Counted from the first letter of the stretch, positions 50,270 through 59,550 are shown. The stretch: 64,000 nt of DNA from JACJYC01 sp964558465 (GCA_964558465.1 CAZLEF010000027.1:18725-82724), one strand, 5' to 3'. Numbers and translations are program-made. The notes: generated from the letters alone by a model not told the origin.

Positions 50270-50833
50270 ATGAAATCCTTATCCCTATTCATTTTATCCA
50301 CCATCCTCCTTTCCTGCAATCCAAATCAACCTATGGAAAACCAGACCGCTCCGGCAGAAACCCGCGACCCGGGGTACGACCCCGAAGCCAAACTCGCCGC
50401 CCTCGGCATCCAGTTGCCGGAGGCCTCCGCGCCGGTAGCCAACTACGTCAACGCCGTCCGCACCGGCAATCTGCTCTTCCTGGCCGGGAAAGGGCCGTTG
50501 AAACCCGATGGCCAGCACATTACCGGCAAGGTGGGCGTAGGGCTGACCATCGAACAGGGTTACGAGGCCGCCCGGCTGACCGGCATCAACCAACTGGCCG
50601 TGTTGAAGGCCGAACTGGGCAACCTCAACAAGGTCAAACGCATCGTCAAGGTGCTGGGCATGGTCAATTCCAATGCCGATTTCACCAACCACCCGGAAGT
50701 GATCAACGGGTATTCCGACCTGATGGTGGAAGTGTTCGGCGACCGCGGCAAACACGCACGCTCCGCAGTGGGCATGGGTTCGCTGCCGCGGGATATCGCC
50801 GTGGAGGTGGAGATGATCGTGGAGGTGGAGTGA
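50270..50833 (+). CDS. Lipoprotein of the RidA/YjgF family
   Basis: 187 residues with a lipobox (STILLSCNPNQP), then a linker, then a RidA-like domain from about residue 40 (LPEASAPVANYVNAVRTGNL, LFLAGKGPLKPDG, RLTGINQLAVLKAELGNLNK, RIVKVLGMVNSNADFTNHPE). The conserved Arg of active RidA is replaced in the usual position near the C-terminus (GKHARSAVGMGSLPRDIAVE retains an Arg and the acidic end). Cytosolic RidA deaminates reactive enamines; a lipid-anchored periplasmic member may have another substrate. It has its own promoter and an inverted array in its leader, and is convergent with the copper island. Confidence 0.85.
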   Translation: MKSLSLFILSTILLSCNPNQPMENQTAPAETRDPGYDPEAKLAALGIQLPEASAPVANYVNAVRTGNLLFLAGKGPLKPDGQHITGKVGVGLTIEQGYEAARLTGINQLAVLKAELGNLNKVKRIVKVLGMVNSNADFTNHPEVINGYSDLMVEVFGDRGKHARSAVGMGSLPRDIAVEVEMIVEVE

Positions 50834-50835
50834 TC

Positions 50836-50880
50836 GGGGGTGAAGGTTAAAGGTTAAAGGGACAAGGTTAAAGAGAGTGG
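50836..50880. repeat. Short one-armed array (AAGGTTAA) between convergent genes
   Basis: GGTGAAGGTTAAAGGTTAAA followed by GGGACAAGGTTAAAG contains three copies of AAGGTTAA and fills the 49-nt gap between the RidA-like stop (50833) and the adaptor stop (50883). Confidence 0.7.
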
Positions 50881-50882
50881 AT

Positions 50883-52595
50883 TCAGAGGCTCAGATACAT
50901 CATCTTTACCTCGTAAGTCCCGTTCACTACAACCTTTGCACCTTCTGTAATTCCTCCCTGGATCAAGGTCCGGTTTCCGTCGTCCTCGCCGGTTTGAACG
51001 TAGGCCAGTTCAAAAGCTTCCGGTCCATGTTTCAAAAATACCGCCGTTTTGCCGTTGATTTCGGTTAACGCTGTATTGGGAACTGAAATCTGGCGGATGT
51101 TTTGTTGGTTTAGGGCTTTGATCGTCACAAACTCGCCGATTTTAAATTCTCCCTTCGGATTGTCCATTTCGAAGAATACGCGTTGGCTCTGGTTGTCCGG
51201 GTTCATCTCCTGGGCCTGGGAAATAAGCCTTACCTCTGCACTTTTATGGTCGTCTGTGCTGCAGGTGACCAGGAACTTGTTGCCTGCCTGCACCACATTT
51301 AAATCCCGGTCATACACCTGGGCTTCCACATATACCTTGCTCAGGTTGGTAACGGTCAGCAATGTTTGGCCGGCGATAACCTCTGTCCCCGGCGCCAGCG
51401 TAAACGCGGCGATTACCCCGCTGATCGGGGCAACCAGGGTCACCATGCGGTTATTGGCCGACGTATTATCTGTTGCAGCCCGGTTTTCGAGGATTTGCAG
51501 TTCGGTCAATGCCTGATTGTAATTGGCTTCGGCGGCCTGCAAATCGCGACCGGCTGCGATATCTTCGATCTTTTTCAAGCGGTCAAATTCTTTTTTCATC
51601 GCTGCCACACGCACCCTGGCGGTTTCGATCTGCAAGGCGAGCGCTGAATTACCGGCGGCGATGCCCACTTGATCGGGTGTGCTGACATTTTGCTGCAAAA
51701 CGGCCACGGTCTGTCCGGCGCGCACCGTTTGACCTACCGCCACGGCGACCCGCGTAATTCGCCCGCTCTGCGGTGTTACCACAGCCCCCAGGCCGCTGGA
51801 CGCAGGCACAATGACGCCAAACATGGTGGTGGCCGATTGGTAATCCCCGATGACGATCGGCATGGTCAGGATTTCAAATAAAAACTGGGTTTCCTTGGGT
51901 GCAAAAACCGATTGGCCGAATCCACTGTTGCTCTTTTGGGGGCCATGTTCTTCGCCATGTGCAAAAACGGGGTTCCAATTTGGCGATGAGAACCAGGCGC
52001 TTCCCAACAAAAACAGGGCGGTCAGCGCGCGGTTGCGGCGGCGGGTCAGGAACCAGGTCGCCAAACCGCCCAACAGGATGCCGGTGGCAAACCACAGCCA
52101 TTGGCCGGCCGGCGCAGGCGGCAGAGCGGCGGCATCTATTGAAGCAGCCAATTTTTTACCGACTTCCACACCTGCCAATCCGATCAGATCCGGACCGTTG
52201 GGGTGACTTAACTGTACGTTGAGGGTATAGGTATGGTTGGCCGGAAAGACGCCGTGCAATTCATACACACCGGGTGAAAGGGGTTGAACCTCAAAGGGGA
52301 TTTGTGTGTTTTGGCCGGCGCCGGCGGAGGTGATGGTCAATTCCGCCTTGTCGATCGGGCGATTGTCTTTAAAATCCGCGATGAACAGGGTCATATGCGC
52401 CTCCTGTCCGGCGATGAGTTCCGGATAATAAAGGGTGAGTTCGTATTTTTCGGATTGCCCGTAAACCGTAAAATGGTCGGTTGCCACGCCAGGATCTGTG
52501 TGAATTTCATCTCCGTGGGCAAAAACGAACCTGGAGGTTAAGGCAAAGATGAAAACCAAATTTAAAATCCGGGATAAAAAATTGGGTGTATTCAT
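50883..52595 (-). CDS. cusB: RND efflux periplasmic adaptor (CusB-like) with extra N-terminal membrane module
   Basis: 570 residues, much longer than the usual 350-420. After a signal peptide (ending SRFVFAHGDEIH) an extra beta-sandwich covers about 35-150 (YELTLYYPELIAGQEAHMTL, FIADFKDNRPIDKAELTITS). A membrane helix follows at 170-188, then a short basic loop and a second hydrophobic stretch ending in a second VFAHGEEHG. The adaptor proper starts at about 235: barrel-sandwich halves (TPQSGRITRVAVAVGQTVRA, LVAPISGVIAAFTLAPGTEV), a coiled coil and a beta-barrel domain. It links the RND pump to the outer-membrane factor. His-rich segments suggest metal binding. It is the last gene of the island. 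Confidence 0.88.
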   Translation of the reverse strand: MNTPNFLSRILNLVFIFALTSRFVFAHGDEIHTDPGVATDHFTVYGQSEKYELTLYYPELIAGQEAHMTLFIADFKDNRPIDKAELTITSAGAGQNTQIPFEVQPLSPGVYELHGVFPANHTYTLNVQLSHPNGPDLIGLAGVEVGKKLAASIDAAALPPAPAGQWLWFATGILLGGLATWFLTRRRNRALTALFLLGSAWFSSPNWNPVFAHGEEHGPQKSNSGFGQSVFAPKETQFLFEILTMPIVIGDYQSATTMFGVIVPASSGLGAVVTPQSGRITRVAVAVGQTVRAGQTVAVLQQNVSTPDQVGIAAGNSALALQIETARVRVAAMKKEFDRLKKIEDIAAGRDLQAAEANYNQALTELQILENRAATDNTSANNRMVTLVAPISGVIAAFTLAPGTEVIAGQTLLTVTNLSKVYVEAQVYDRDLNVVQAGNKFLVTCSTDDHKSAEVRLISQAQEMNPDNQSQRVFFEMDNPKGEFKIGEFVTIKALNQQNIRQISVPNTALTEINGKTAVFLKHGPEAFELAYVQTGEDDGNRTLIQGGITEGAKVVVNGTYEVKMMYLSL

Positions 52596-52631
52596 GGCTT
52601 GTAATTTTTTTTATTTCATAATAGTTTGCTG

Positions 52632-52754
52632 GGAGTTTGAGTTTTGAGTTTTGAGTTTTGAGTTTTGAGTTTTGAGTTTTGAGATGGGAGTTTTGAGTTT
52701 TGAGTTTTGAGTTTTGAGCTTTGAGCTTTGAGCTTTGAGTTTTGAGTTTTGAGT
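52632..52754. repeat. Tandem 8-mer array (GTTTTGAG) between cusC and cusB
   Basis: About fourteen copies of GTTTTGAG, with variants GCTTTGAG and GATGGGAG, lie in one direction with no inverted arm. They fill the 166-nt gap between the outer-membrane factor and the adaptor gene, inside the operon. Any transcript reading through would contain repeated ACTCAAAA. Confidence 0.92.
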
Positions 52755-52761
52755 CAAAAAA

Positions 52762-53925
52762 TCATTGCCCTGCCAGATATGACAGTTGTATCCTGGCAGC
52801 CTCCAAAGCCTGCAATTGCGCCGTATAATCGCGCCGGATGGCATAAGCCTCCTCGATTGTCCGGAGGAAAGCAACATAATCTATCTGGCCGGCTTCTCTC
52901 ATCCGCAAGGCGGTGGTGATGAGCAGTCTGCTTCTCGGCAAAGCAACTTGCCGGAAATACCGCACCCTTTCGAGGGCGCTGGAGGCTTCGGAAAGCGTTC
53001 GTTGAAATTCGATTCCCAGCGCCTGACTTTGTGCTTCGGCGCGGGCCACGGCGGCCAGCCTGTCGGTTTGTGCGGATTGGGTCCCGGCACGGTATTGGCC
53101 TGCCCAAAGCGGGATGCCCACTCCGGCTCTGAAACGGTAGTCCAGCGGCGTATTTTTTGCGCCCTGGTTAAAATAGCCGAGCGAGAAAGTGGGCAAAGCC
53201 TTGCTCCTGGCCAGGCTGACCTGCCGGTCGGCCACTTGTACCGCTTGTTGCCCGTAGGCGATAAGCGGGTTGGACGCGATGCCCGGCGCCGGGGTCGATG
53301 CTGCGGTATCGGGGTCAAGCGGCGAAAGCGCGCCAAGGTCTGTTAATCCAGCCAGGGCGGCCAATTCAGCCAACAAAGCTGCGGCTTCCTTTTCTGCGGC
53401 AAGGCGTTCCTGATGAGCTGATCCGGCCTCGTTCTCCGCCAGCGTTTTTTGTAAAAAATCAATTTCTCCGGCAGCGAACTGGCGGGTTGCCGCTGCAGCA
53501 ATAGCCTGATACAAACTGTCGCGTTCAAATAACTGGCGACTCCTGGTTTGAGCAACCTGCGCCTCCAGGAACAACAGGCGCGCGGTAAAACGCAGGTCGT
53601 TTTCATTTACCTTTTGCCCGGCTTCCGAAAGGGCGGTTTCCGCTTTTGCCAGGCGTTTTTGCCGGGTATACACCGCAGGAAATTCGAAAGATTGCAAGAC
53701 GCCCAGCGCATAAAATTCCCCGGTCGGGCTCTCCGCATTGAGTTCAGGGTCGGGTAAATTGACGGCTGCCTTTTCCGCATACTTTTTTGAAGCGGTTTCA
53801 AAGGCGGCAGCTTTGGCCAGCGGATGGTTTTGAAGGACTGCCCGAACGACCTCCTCAGACGAGACCTGCGCCCAAAGCGCTTGGCCTATCATATTGAAAA
53901 TAAATATTTTAAATAGCAATTTCAT
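52762..53925 (-). CDS. cusC: TolC-family outer-membrane factor of the RND pump
   Basis: 387 residues with a signal peptide (MKLLFKIFIFNMIGQALWAQ). Long amphipathic helices and two short strand pairs form the usual TolC duplication (VSSEEVVRAVLQNHPLAKAA near the start, SLGYFNQGAKNTPLDYRFRAGVGIP in the middle). It is shorter than TolC (about 470) but within the range of Bacteroidota CusC/CzcC relatives. It should form the trimeric outer-membrane channel for the pump encoded just upstream (26-nt gap to the pump gene). Confidence 0.88.
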   Translation of the reverse strand: MKLLFKIFIFNMIGQALWAQVSSEEVVRAVLQNHPLAKAAAFETASKKYAEKAAVNLPDPELNAESPTGEFYALGVLQSFEFPAVYTRQKRLAKAETALSEAGQKVNENDLRFTARLLFLEAQVAQTRSRQLFERDSLYQAIAAAATRQFAAGEIDFLQKTLAENEAGSAHQERLAAEKEAAALLAELAALAGLTDLGALSPLDPDTAASTPAPGIASNPLIAYGQQAVQVADRQVSLARSKALPTFSLGYFNQGAKNTPLDYRFRAGVGIPLWAGQYRAGTQSAQTDRLAAVARAEAQSQALGIEFQRTLSEASSALERVRYFRQVALPRSRLLITTALRMREAGQIDYVAFLRTIEEAYAIRRDYTAQLQALEAARIQLSYLAGQ

Positions 53926-53950
53926 AACAAGCCCTCATCGGTTTTTTAGC

Positions 53951-56900
53951 TTAAAGATTGTTCTTTTTGTTAAAATATTCCTCGACGGCCTTTTTTCCCC
54001 AGGCCCAAAATACAGCGGGCGTCACCACCATATCCAGCAACGTGGACGACAACAATCCGCCCAGGATCACCGTAGCCACGGGATATAAAATTTCCTTTCC
54101 GGCCGCCTGTGCGTCGAGGGTCAGCGGAACCAGGGCCAGCGCCGCCACCAGCGCAGTCATCAGGACCGGCACAAGGCGCTCGAGCGAACCGCGTATAATC
54201 ATTTGCTGGTCAAACTTTTCGCCCTCGAATTCCAGGAGGTGCAAATAATGCGAGATCATCATGATGCCGTTCCGGGAGGCGATGCCGGTGAGGGTGATAA
54301 AACCAACCAGCGTGGCCACCGAAAAGACGCCGCCGGTCAACCATACGGCTGCAACACTGCCCACCAGGGCCAGCGGAATATTGAGCATGATCTGAATGAC
54401 GATCCGCCAGGATCTGAAATTGGCGTACAATACCAGAAAAATGCCCAGAACGACAAAAATGCTCAAAATGCCGATAAGCCGGGAAGCGCCTTTCTGCGCT
54501 TCGAACTGGCCGCCATATTCCAGGAAATATCCCTGCGGCATCGGAGTATTTTCCCGGATCTGTTGCTGAATTTCCCTGACGGTGCTGCCGAGGTCCCTGC
54601 CTTGCACATTGCAGGAAACAGTGATCCGCCGCTGGCTGTTTTCATGGCTCACGGAGTTGATCCCCTTTTCATACTCGATCCGTGCGATGCTTTCGAGCGG
54701 GATCAGCGTACCATCCGGGGTATGGATCTGGGTTTTCCGGATGTTCTCCAGGTTTTCCCGGTCTTCGGGTATCGCCCGAAGGACAAGATCGAAGGTTTTT
54801 TGGCCGTCCAGAATTTGCGAAACGACCTTACCGCCGTACAGCACCTCAAGGTCGCGCGCAACCTCGCCGGTTTGCATTCCGAAACGCTGCAGGGCGGTCC
54901 GGTCGAGGCGGATCGTAAGTTGCGGAACCAAAACCTGGCGTTCCACCTGCACGTCGACAGCCCCGGGTACGGTTTCCATGATTTCCTGCACCTGTCCGGC
55001 CAGGCTGCGCAATTCAGTCAGGTCTTCGCCAAAAATTTTAACGACTACCTGGGCCCTCACGCCGCTCAGCAAATGATCGAGTCGGTGCGAGATGGGCTGG
55101 CCGATACTGATTGAAACCCCGGCCAGGTTGGTCAATTGTTTGCGGATGTCCGCCACAACTTCTTCCCTTGGGCGGGCGCCTTCGCGCAATTCGACCTCGA
55201 TCTCAGAGTTGCTTACGGGTTCAACGTGTTCGTCGAGCTCGGCACGGCCCGTCCGGCGCGCGGTATACTCAACATCCGGCACACGCAGAATGAGTTGTTC
55301 GGTCACCGCGCCGATTTTATTGCTTTCTTCAAGCGAAGTACCGGGGGGTGCATACAGATTGACCGTAAAGCTTCCTTCATTGAAAGGGGGCAAAAATTCC
55401 GTTCCAAATCGCGTGATCATGAAAGCTGCGCCAATCACCAGCCCCGCTGCCACAGCAATGACCATCCGGTTATGGGCAAGTCCGAAATGCAGGAGTTTCA
55501 GGTCCTGCTGCTTCAACCAGCGCACCAGGCCCGATTCTTTTCCCTCATTCAGTTTCGAATCGGGTAAAAGAAAACTGCACAGTGCGGGTGTAACCGTCAG
55601 GGATACCGCCAGCGAAGCCAGGATCGATGTGATATAGGCAATGCCCAGTGGGGCAAAAATCCGTCCTTCCATACCCTGCAACTGAAACAGGGGCAGGAAT
55701 ACCAGCACTACAATAACGGTGGCGTAAACGATTGAATTGCGCACCTCGCTGCTGGCCTGGTAAATCACCTGCAACGGGTTTTCAGGGTTGTCCCGGAGAC
55801 GGTTCTCCCGCAATCGCCTGAACACGTTCTCCACGTCGACAATGGCGTCGTCCACCAGTTCGCCGATGGCAATGGCGAGCCCCCCCAGGGTGAGGGTATT
55901 GATAGAAATACCGAACCATTTGAAAACCAGCGCAGTGATCACCAACGACAAAGGGATTGCAGTGAGCGTGATCAGGGTGGTCCTGAAATTTAACAGAAAT
56001 AAAAACAGCACGATGACTACAAGGATGAACCCGTCGCGCAGGGCGTGTTCCACATTGGACAGCGCGTTCTGTATAAAGTTCCTTTGCTGGAAAACTTCCG
56101 GGTTCAGCCGCACATCCGGCGGGAGGGAAGGTTGCAATTCGGCCAGGGCCTTTTCGATATCTTCCGTAAGGGTGATTGTGCTGGCGCCCGGCTGTTTTTC
56201 CACGGTAAGAATAACAGCGGGGCGGGCATTCACGGAGGCGTCGCCCCGTTTGATGGCTGCTCCGAATTGAACATCGGCCACCTGGCTCAACAGAACCGGG
56301 GCGCCTTTGCTGTTGTCCACCACCGTATTTTTGAGATCCTCCAGGGTTTTAGCCCTGCCCAATACCGAAATCAGCACCTCCGATCCGTAGCGATTAAAAA
56401 AACTGCCGGTGGAGTTCAGGTTGGCATTTGAAAGCGCTGCATCGATGTCTTCGAGCGTCAGGTCGTATTGTTTCAGTTTGGCCGAGGTCACCAGGACCTG
56501 GTATTGCAGCCGGTCTCCGCCTATGGGGATCACCTGAGCCACACCTTTTATGGCCAGCAACCTGCGCCGGATGGTAAAATCGGCCAGTGTCCTCAGATCC
56601 GCCGCCGTGCTGATGGTCTGACCGGTGGAACTGTCCGGCCCGGCGGTTACGCCAATGAGCATAATTTGCCCCATGACGGAGGAGATCGGCCCCATAACCG
56701 GCACAATGCCGTCCGGCAGCGGCACGGTCCCCAATTTTTCGGCCACCAACTGCCGGGCGCGAAAAATATCAACATCCCATCCAAATTCTACAAATACCAG
56801 GCCGATACCCCGCGATGAACTGCTGCGAACCACCTCTACGCCCGGAGAACCATTCAAGGCGGTTTCTATCGGCAATACGGCCTGCACCTCAATCTCTTCG

Positions 56901-57073
56901 GGCGACATACCGCCTGCCTCCAGAAATACCGTAACCCGGGGACGGTTGAGATCCGGCAGCACATCCACGGGCAGGTTGACGGCCGTCCAGGCGCCCCATA
57001 CAAGCAGCAAGGCTGCCGACGCTACCACAAAAAGGCGGTTTTGGAGGGAGAACCGGATGAGTTGATTAAGCAT
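53951..57073 (-). CDS. cusA: Heavy-metal RND efflux pump (CusA/CzcA family)
   Basis: 1040 residues, twelve membrane helices and two large periplasmic loops in the RND duplication. N-terminus MLNQLIRFSLQNRLFVVASA. Helix 4 carries GELVDDAIVDVENVFRRLRE, with the acidic residues used for proton relay, which places it in the heavy-metal efflux (HME) subfamily. The sequence SSRGIGLVFVEFGWDVDIFR is also typical of that subfamily. The metal cannot be read from it alone; the neighbouring CPH-type ATPase and HMA proteins make copper or silver most likely. It lies between the DUF2911 gene and the outer-membrane factor. Confidence 0.92.
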   Translation of the reverse strand: MLNQLIRFSLQNRLFVVASAALLLVWGAWTAVNLPVDVLPDLNRPRVTVFLEAGGMSPEEIEVQAVLPIETALNGSPGVEVVRSSSSRGIGLVFVEFGWDVDIFRARQLVAEKLGTVPLPDGIVPVMGPISSVMGQIMLIGVTAGPDSSTGQTISTAADLRTLADFTIRRRLLAIKGVAQVIPIGGDRLQYQVLVTSAKLKQYDLTLEDIDAALSNANLNSTGSFFNRYGSEVLISVLGRAKTLEDLKNTVVDNSKGAPVLLSQVADVQFGAAIKRGDASVNARPAVILTVEKQPGASTITLTEDIEKALAELQPSLPPDVRLNPEVFQQRNFIQNALSNVEHALRDGFILVVIVLFLFLLNFRTTLITLTAIPLSLVITALVFKWFGISINTLTLGGLAIAIGELVDDAIVDVENVFRRLRENRLRDNPENPLQVIYQASSEVRNSIVYATVIVVLVFLPLFQLQGMEGRIFAPLGIAYITSILASLAVSLTVTPALCSFLLPDSKLNEGKESGLVRWLKQQDLKLLHFGLAHNRMVIAVAAGLVIGAAFMITRFGTEFLPPFNEGSFTVNLYAPPGTSLEESNKIGAVTEQLILRVPDVEYTARRTGRAELDEHVEPVSNSEIEVELREGARPREEVVADIRKQLTNLAGVSISIGQPISHRLDHLLSGVRAQVVVKIFGEDLTELRSLAGQVQEIMETVPGAVDVQVERQVLVPQLTIRLDRTALQRFGMQTGEVARDLEVLYGGKVVSQILDGQKTFDLVLRAIPEDRENLENIRKTQIHTPDGTLIPLESIARIEYEKGINSVSHENSQRRITVSCNVQGRDLGSTVREIQQQIRENTPMPQGYFLEYGGQFEAQKGASRLIGILSIFVVLGIFLVLYANFRSWRIVIQIMLNIPLALVGSVAAVWLTGGVFSVATLVGFITLTGIASRNGIMMISHYLHLLEFEGEKFDQQMIIRGSLERLVPVLMTALVAALALVPLTLDAQAAGKEILYPVATVILGGLLSSTLLDMVVTPAVFWAWGKKAVEEYFNKKNNL

Positions 57074-57099
57074 TCGAAATTGATTTTCTACTGTCTTTA

Positions 57100-57978
57100 T
57101 TATTTATCCGTTTTGGCCTCCCAGGAGGCAATCCGTTTTTTTAAATTGTTTACCGCAGCGGTCAGATTTTTCTTTTCCCCCAGCGCTACAGCTCGTTTTG
57201 CAGCTTCAATTGCAAGGTCAAATTCCTTCAAATCAGCCAGGATCTTCTGCGCCAGGTCGGGATAATTAAAGTTTTCGTTTTCTAATTTTTCAGCATTACC
57301 AATCCATTCGGCAGCCTGTTTCAGATCACGGTTCGTTTTGTAGTAATAGGAAGCGGCCTGGTAAAACAATTCCGCGTTTTGTTCCTTTTTTTCAACCAGC
57401 CTTTCCTGAATTTCCGTCATGATAGCCTCATCGACAGGATTTTTCAGCGGTATAGGCACGAGTGTGTTTTCCCAGATCAGGTTTAAGGATGCAGTACCTT
57501 GCGGAGTTATATCATTGACCTCAATGGTGAATGTTTCATAAAACCGCTCCGTTTTTACGGGTTTGACTTTAAACCGGTGCACGTCTTTGTTTGCATCATA
57601 GTCAAAAGCCCCGTGCAAGGTTGGATCCGAGTTGAGTATGATCGTCCATTCATTTTCAGAAGGTATGCTGAAAAGGGCATACCTGCCGGGGGCAATTTTT
57701 TGATCTCCAATGATCAATTCTTCCTGGAACTCAAGGTTTGTGCAATCGCTTGCTCCTGTTCGCCAGAGGGAATCGAATGGAACGAGTTCGCCAAAAATTT
57801 TGCGCCCCCGCGCTAACGGTCTGGCATACGAAATGCTTATTTGATTGCTGCCAAACTTTTGTCTGACCGACGCTTCCGGGCTTGGCGCCGAAGTTTTAAA
57901 AGCAACAGAAGCCGTTTTTTGAGCCCAGGATCTACCCGCCAAAAAAGCCAGAAGGATAAATAAAAACACTTTTCCCAT
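57100..57978 (-). CDS. DUF2911 domain protein within the copper island
   Basis: I take ATG 57978 (MGKVFLFILLAFLAGRSWAQ), giving a signal peptide and 292 residues, the same length as the paralogue at 23060. The DUF2911 core is seen as ISISYARPLARGRKIFGELV followed by PFDSLWRTGASDCTNLEF, and IAPGRYALFSIPSENEWTII. The last 90 residues are TPR-like helices. Its place between the HMA protein and cusA, 27 nt before the pump gene, suggests a periplasmic role in metal tolerance, but the family function is unknown. An 11-bp hairpin separates it from the HMA gene. Confidence 0.82.
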   Translation of the reverse strand: MGKVFLFILLAFLAGRSWAQKTASVAFKTSAPSPEASVRQKFGSNQISISYARPLARGRKIFGELVPFDSLWRTGASDCTNLEFQEELIIGDQKIAPGRYALFSIPSENEWTIILNSDPTLHGAFDYDANKDVHRFKVKPVKTERFYETFTIEVNDITPQGTASLNLIWENTLVPIPLKNPVDEAIMTEIQERLVEKKEQNAELFYQAASYYYKTNRDLKQAAEWIGNAEKLENENFNYPDLAQKILADLKEFDLAIEAAKRAVALGEKKNLTAAVNNLKKRIASWEAKTDK

Positions 57979-57992
57979 CACAAAATTATTTA

Positions 57993-58021
57993 TTGTCCCG
58001 GACGAAGGGAGTCCGGGACAA
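57993..58021. repeat. Perfect 11-bp inverted repeat TTGTCCCGGAC
   Basis: TTGTCCCGGAC (57993-58003), a 7-nt loop and GTCCGGGACAA (58011-58021). No T-run follows on the minus strand, so it is more likely an mRNA processing or stabilising hairpin, or a small dispersed repeat, than a full terminator. It lies inside the copper operon. Confidence 0.8.
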
Positions 58022-58043
58022 ATCCAAAAACAAAATCGCATTC

Positions 58044-58427
58044 TTATTTCGAATCCGTACAGGATTTTGTGCCTCCGGCTGCGCCGGTGCGGTCATATTG
58101 GCAACAACCGTGCAAGTTGTTGTAGGCCTCGTCACTCGCTTTGTACCCGGCATTGTCGTATCCGGACAGGGCGACCGCTTTTTGAATAGCGTCCGCCGAT
58201 GTTTTTTGGGTGTCGAAGCTCACGGTGAGCATATCTGTTTTCTGGTCCCATACGGCGGTAGTTGCTCCTGTGCCCAGCGCAGCTTTTTCAATCGTTTTTT
58301 TGCACATCCCGCAATTGCCCAGCACCATGAATTGCGTGTCCTGCAACGTGTTACCGGATGCCGTTTCCTGGGAGAATGCTGTCTGGCTCAGCAGGGCCAG
58401 AAAGAAGATAAAAAAGATCTTTTTCAT
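58044..58427 (-). CDS. Periplasmic heavy-metal-associated (HMA) domain protein
   Basis: I take ATG 58427 (MKKIFFIFFLALLSQTAFSQ, 127 residues). After the signal peptide comes an HMA domain with the metal site GNCGMCKKTIEKAA (CxxC), followed by WDQKTDMLTVSFDTQKTS and a Cys pair in LHGCCQYDRTG. It probably binds Cu(I) in the periplasm and passes it to the pump or the lipoprotein. It is preceded by the metal-binding lipoprotein gene and followed by the DUF2911 gene after the hairpin at 57993. Confidence 0.88.
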   Translation of the reverse strand: MKKIFFIFFLALLSQTAFSQETASGNTLQDTQFMVLGNCGMCKKTIEKAALGTGATTAVWDQKTDMLTVSFDTQKTSADAIQKAVALSGYDNAGYKASDEAYNNLHGCCQYDRTGAAGGTKSCTDSK

Positions 58428-58524
58428 GTTTTTAAATGGTTGAATCGTAAAAAAATGATTTGGCATATGTGGTTCGCTACCCGATTGACCGATTGAAAAA
58501 GGTTGGCGAGCCGCTAATGAATTA

Positions 58525-59550
58525 TTAATGTGGATGATCGTGGCCTTCCTCCTGTTCTTCGCTGCCGGGCTGTCCCTTGGCAACTTTCAAAACAAAATCA
58601 GCCGTATGAACTTTTCCGTCGGTTTGAAATTGCAGCCAGCCCCGATAAACGCCGGGTTGGGCGAAAGTGGTGTGGATGTCCAGTTTTCCGCCCGTTGCAG
58701 AGGGATGGGTATGCACAAATTCTTTAGTCGCCACCTCTACCAGAACGAGATGGGCTTTCTCGCCGAGGTAGTTCTCGAATGTGGCCGGATCAACCGGTTG
58801 ACCGTCTTTTTTGATGACGACAGGGATATGCTGCTGATTGCCGGAAATGAGCCCCTCGCCCCCATGCCCGGCCTCAAGCGACAAGGTATAACCGTCCACC
58901 GTCGCTGTCATTTTGGGCTGCGTGTAAGCAACTGTTTTCGAGGGGGCGCCGGTCACGTTGATCTGTGTTTTATTAACCTGGTTGAGGCCGCCCATCGGTT
59001 TGTAGTCTGTGAAGGCCCAAAAGACACCGCCGCTTTCAAAACGGGTTTCTTCGTGCCCCCGGCCGTTTTTGAACGATTCGCCTTTACCCAGCGCCCGGAT
59101 GTCGTATGCGCCGCTTGCCTGGTATTCAGGGTGGATATGGTCAAACCACGACAGGTCGTCGCTCACCAAAATGAGGTGCATTTTTTTCTCATGCACGAGG
59201 TCAAGCGGCACAGGCGCCCCCTCGTTGCCTTTGATTTTGGGCGTGAAGGACATCAGGCCCGGTTTACCGGCTTCCAGTTGCGCAGGATTGGAGAAGTATT
59301 GAGTAAAATATTCGGCTGTATTACCGGCAACCTCTGCCTTCACCAGTTCCAATTTCATATTGCAAACCGGGCAGGTTCCAGGTTTATCATAGGTTTTGCC
59401 CTTTTCGCAGTTCATCGGGCAGATGTATTTTTCACCGGAAACCGCAGCTTCCGTGTTTTGGGAATCGCTGTTCGATTGGCCGTTATTACATGCGCTGTGC
59501 AAGATAACTGACAGCGCGAGGACAATACCCGCGATGAGTGTATTTTTCAT
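58525..59550 (-). CDS. Metal-binding lipoprotein with N-terminal heavy-metal-binding domain
   Basis: 341 residues. Lipobox in VILHSACNNGQ. A short heavy-metal-binding domain (about 42-70) has the four Cys and Met pattern YICPMNCEKGKTYDKPGTCP followed by VCNMKLELV, as in the tails of some CusB and CopA-like proteins. The remaining 270 residues are two beta-sandwich units with many His (LILVSDDLSWFDHIHPEYQA, FVHTHPSATGGKLDIHTTFA) and a His-rich end GHDHPH. It is a likely periplasmic copper sponge or chaperone for the pump. Confidence 0.85.
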   Translation of the reverse strand: MKNTLIAGIVLALSVILHSACNNGQSNSDSQNTEAAVSGEKYICPMNCEKGKTYDKPGTCPVCNMKLELVKAEVAGNTAEYFTQYFSNPAQLEAGKPGLMSFTPKIKGNEGAPVPLDLVHEKKMHLILVSDDLSWFDHIHPEYQASGAYDIRALGKGESFKNGRGHEETRFESGGVFWAFTDYKPMGGLNQVNKTQINVTGAPSKTVAYTQPKMTATVDGYTLSLEAGHGGEGLISGNQQHIPVVIKKDGQPVDPATFENYLGEKAHLVLVEVATKEFVHTHPSATGGKLDIHTTFAQPGVYRGWLQFQTDGKVHTADFVLKVAKGQPGSEEQEEGHDHPH

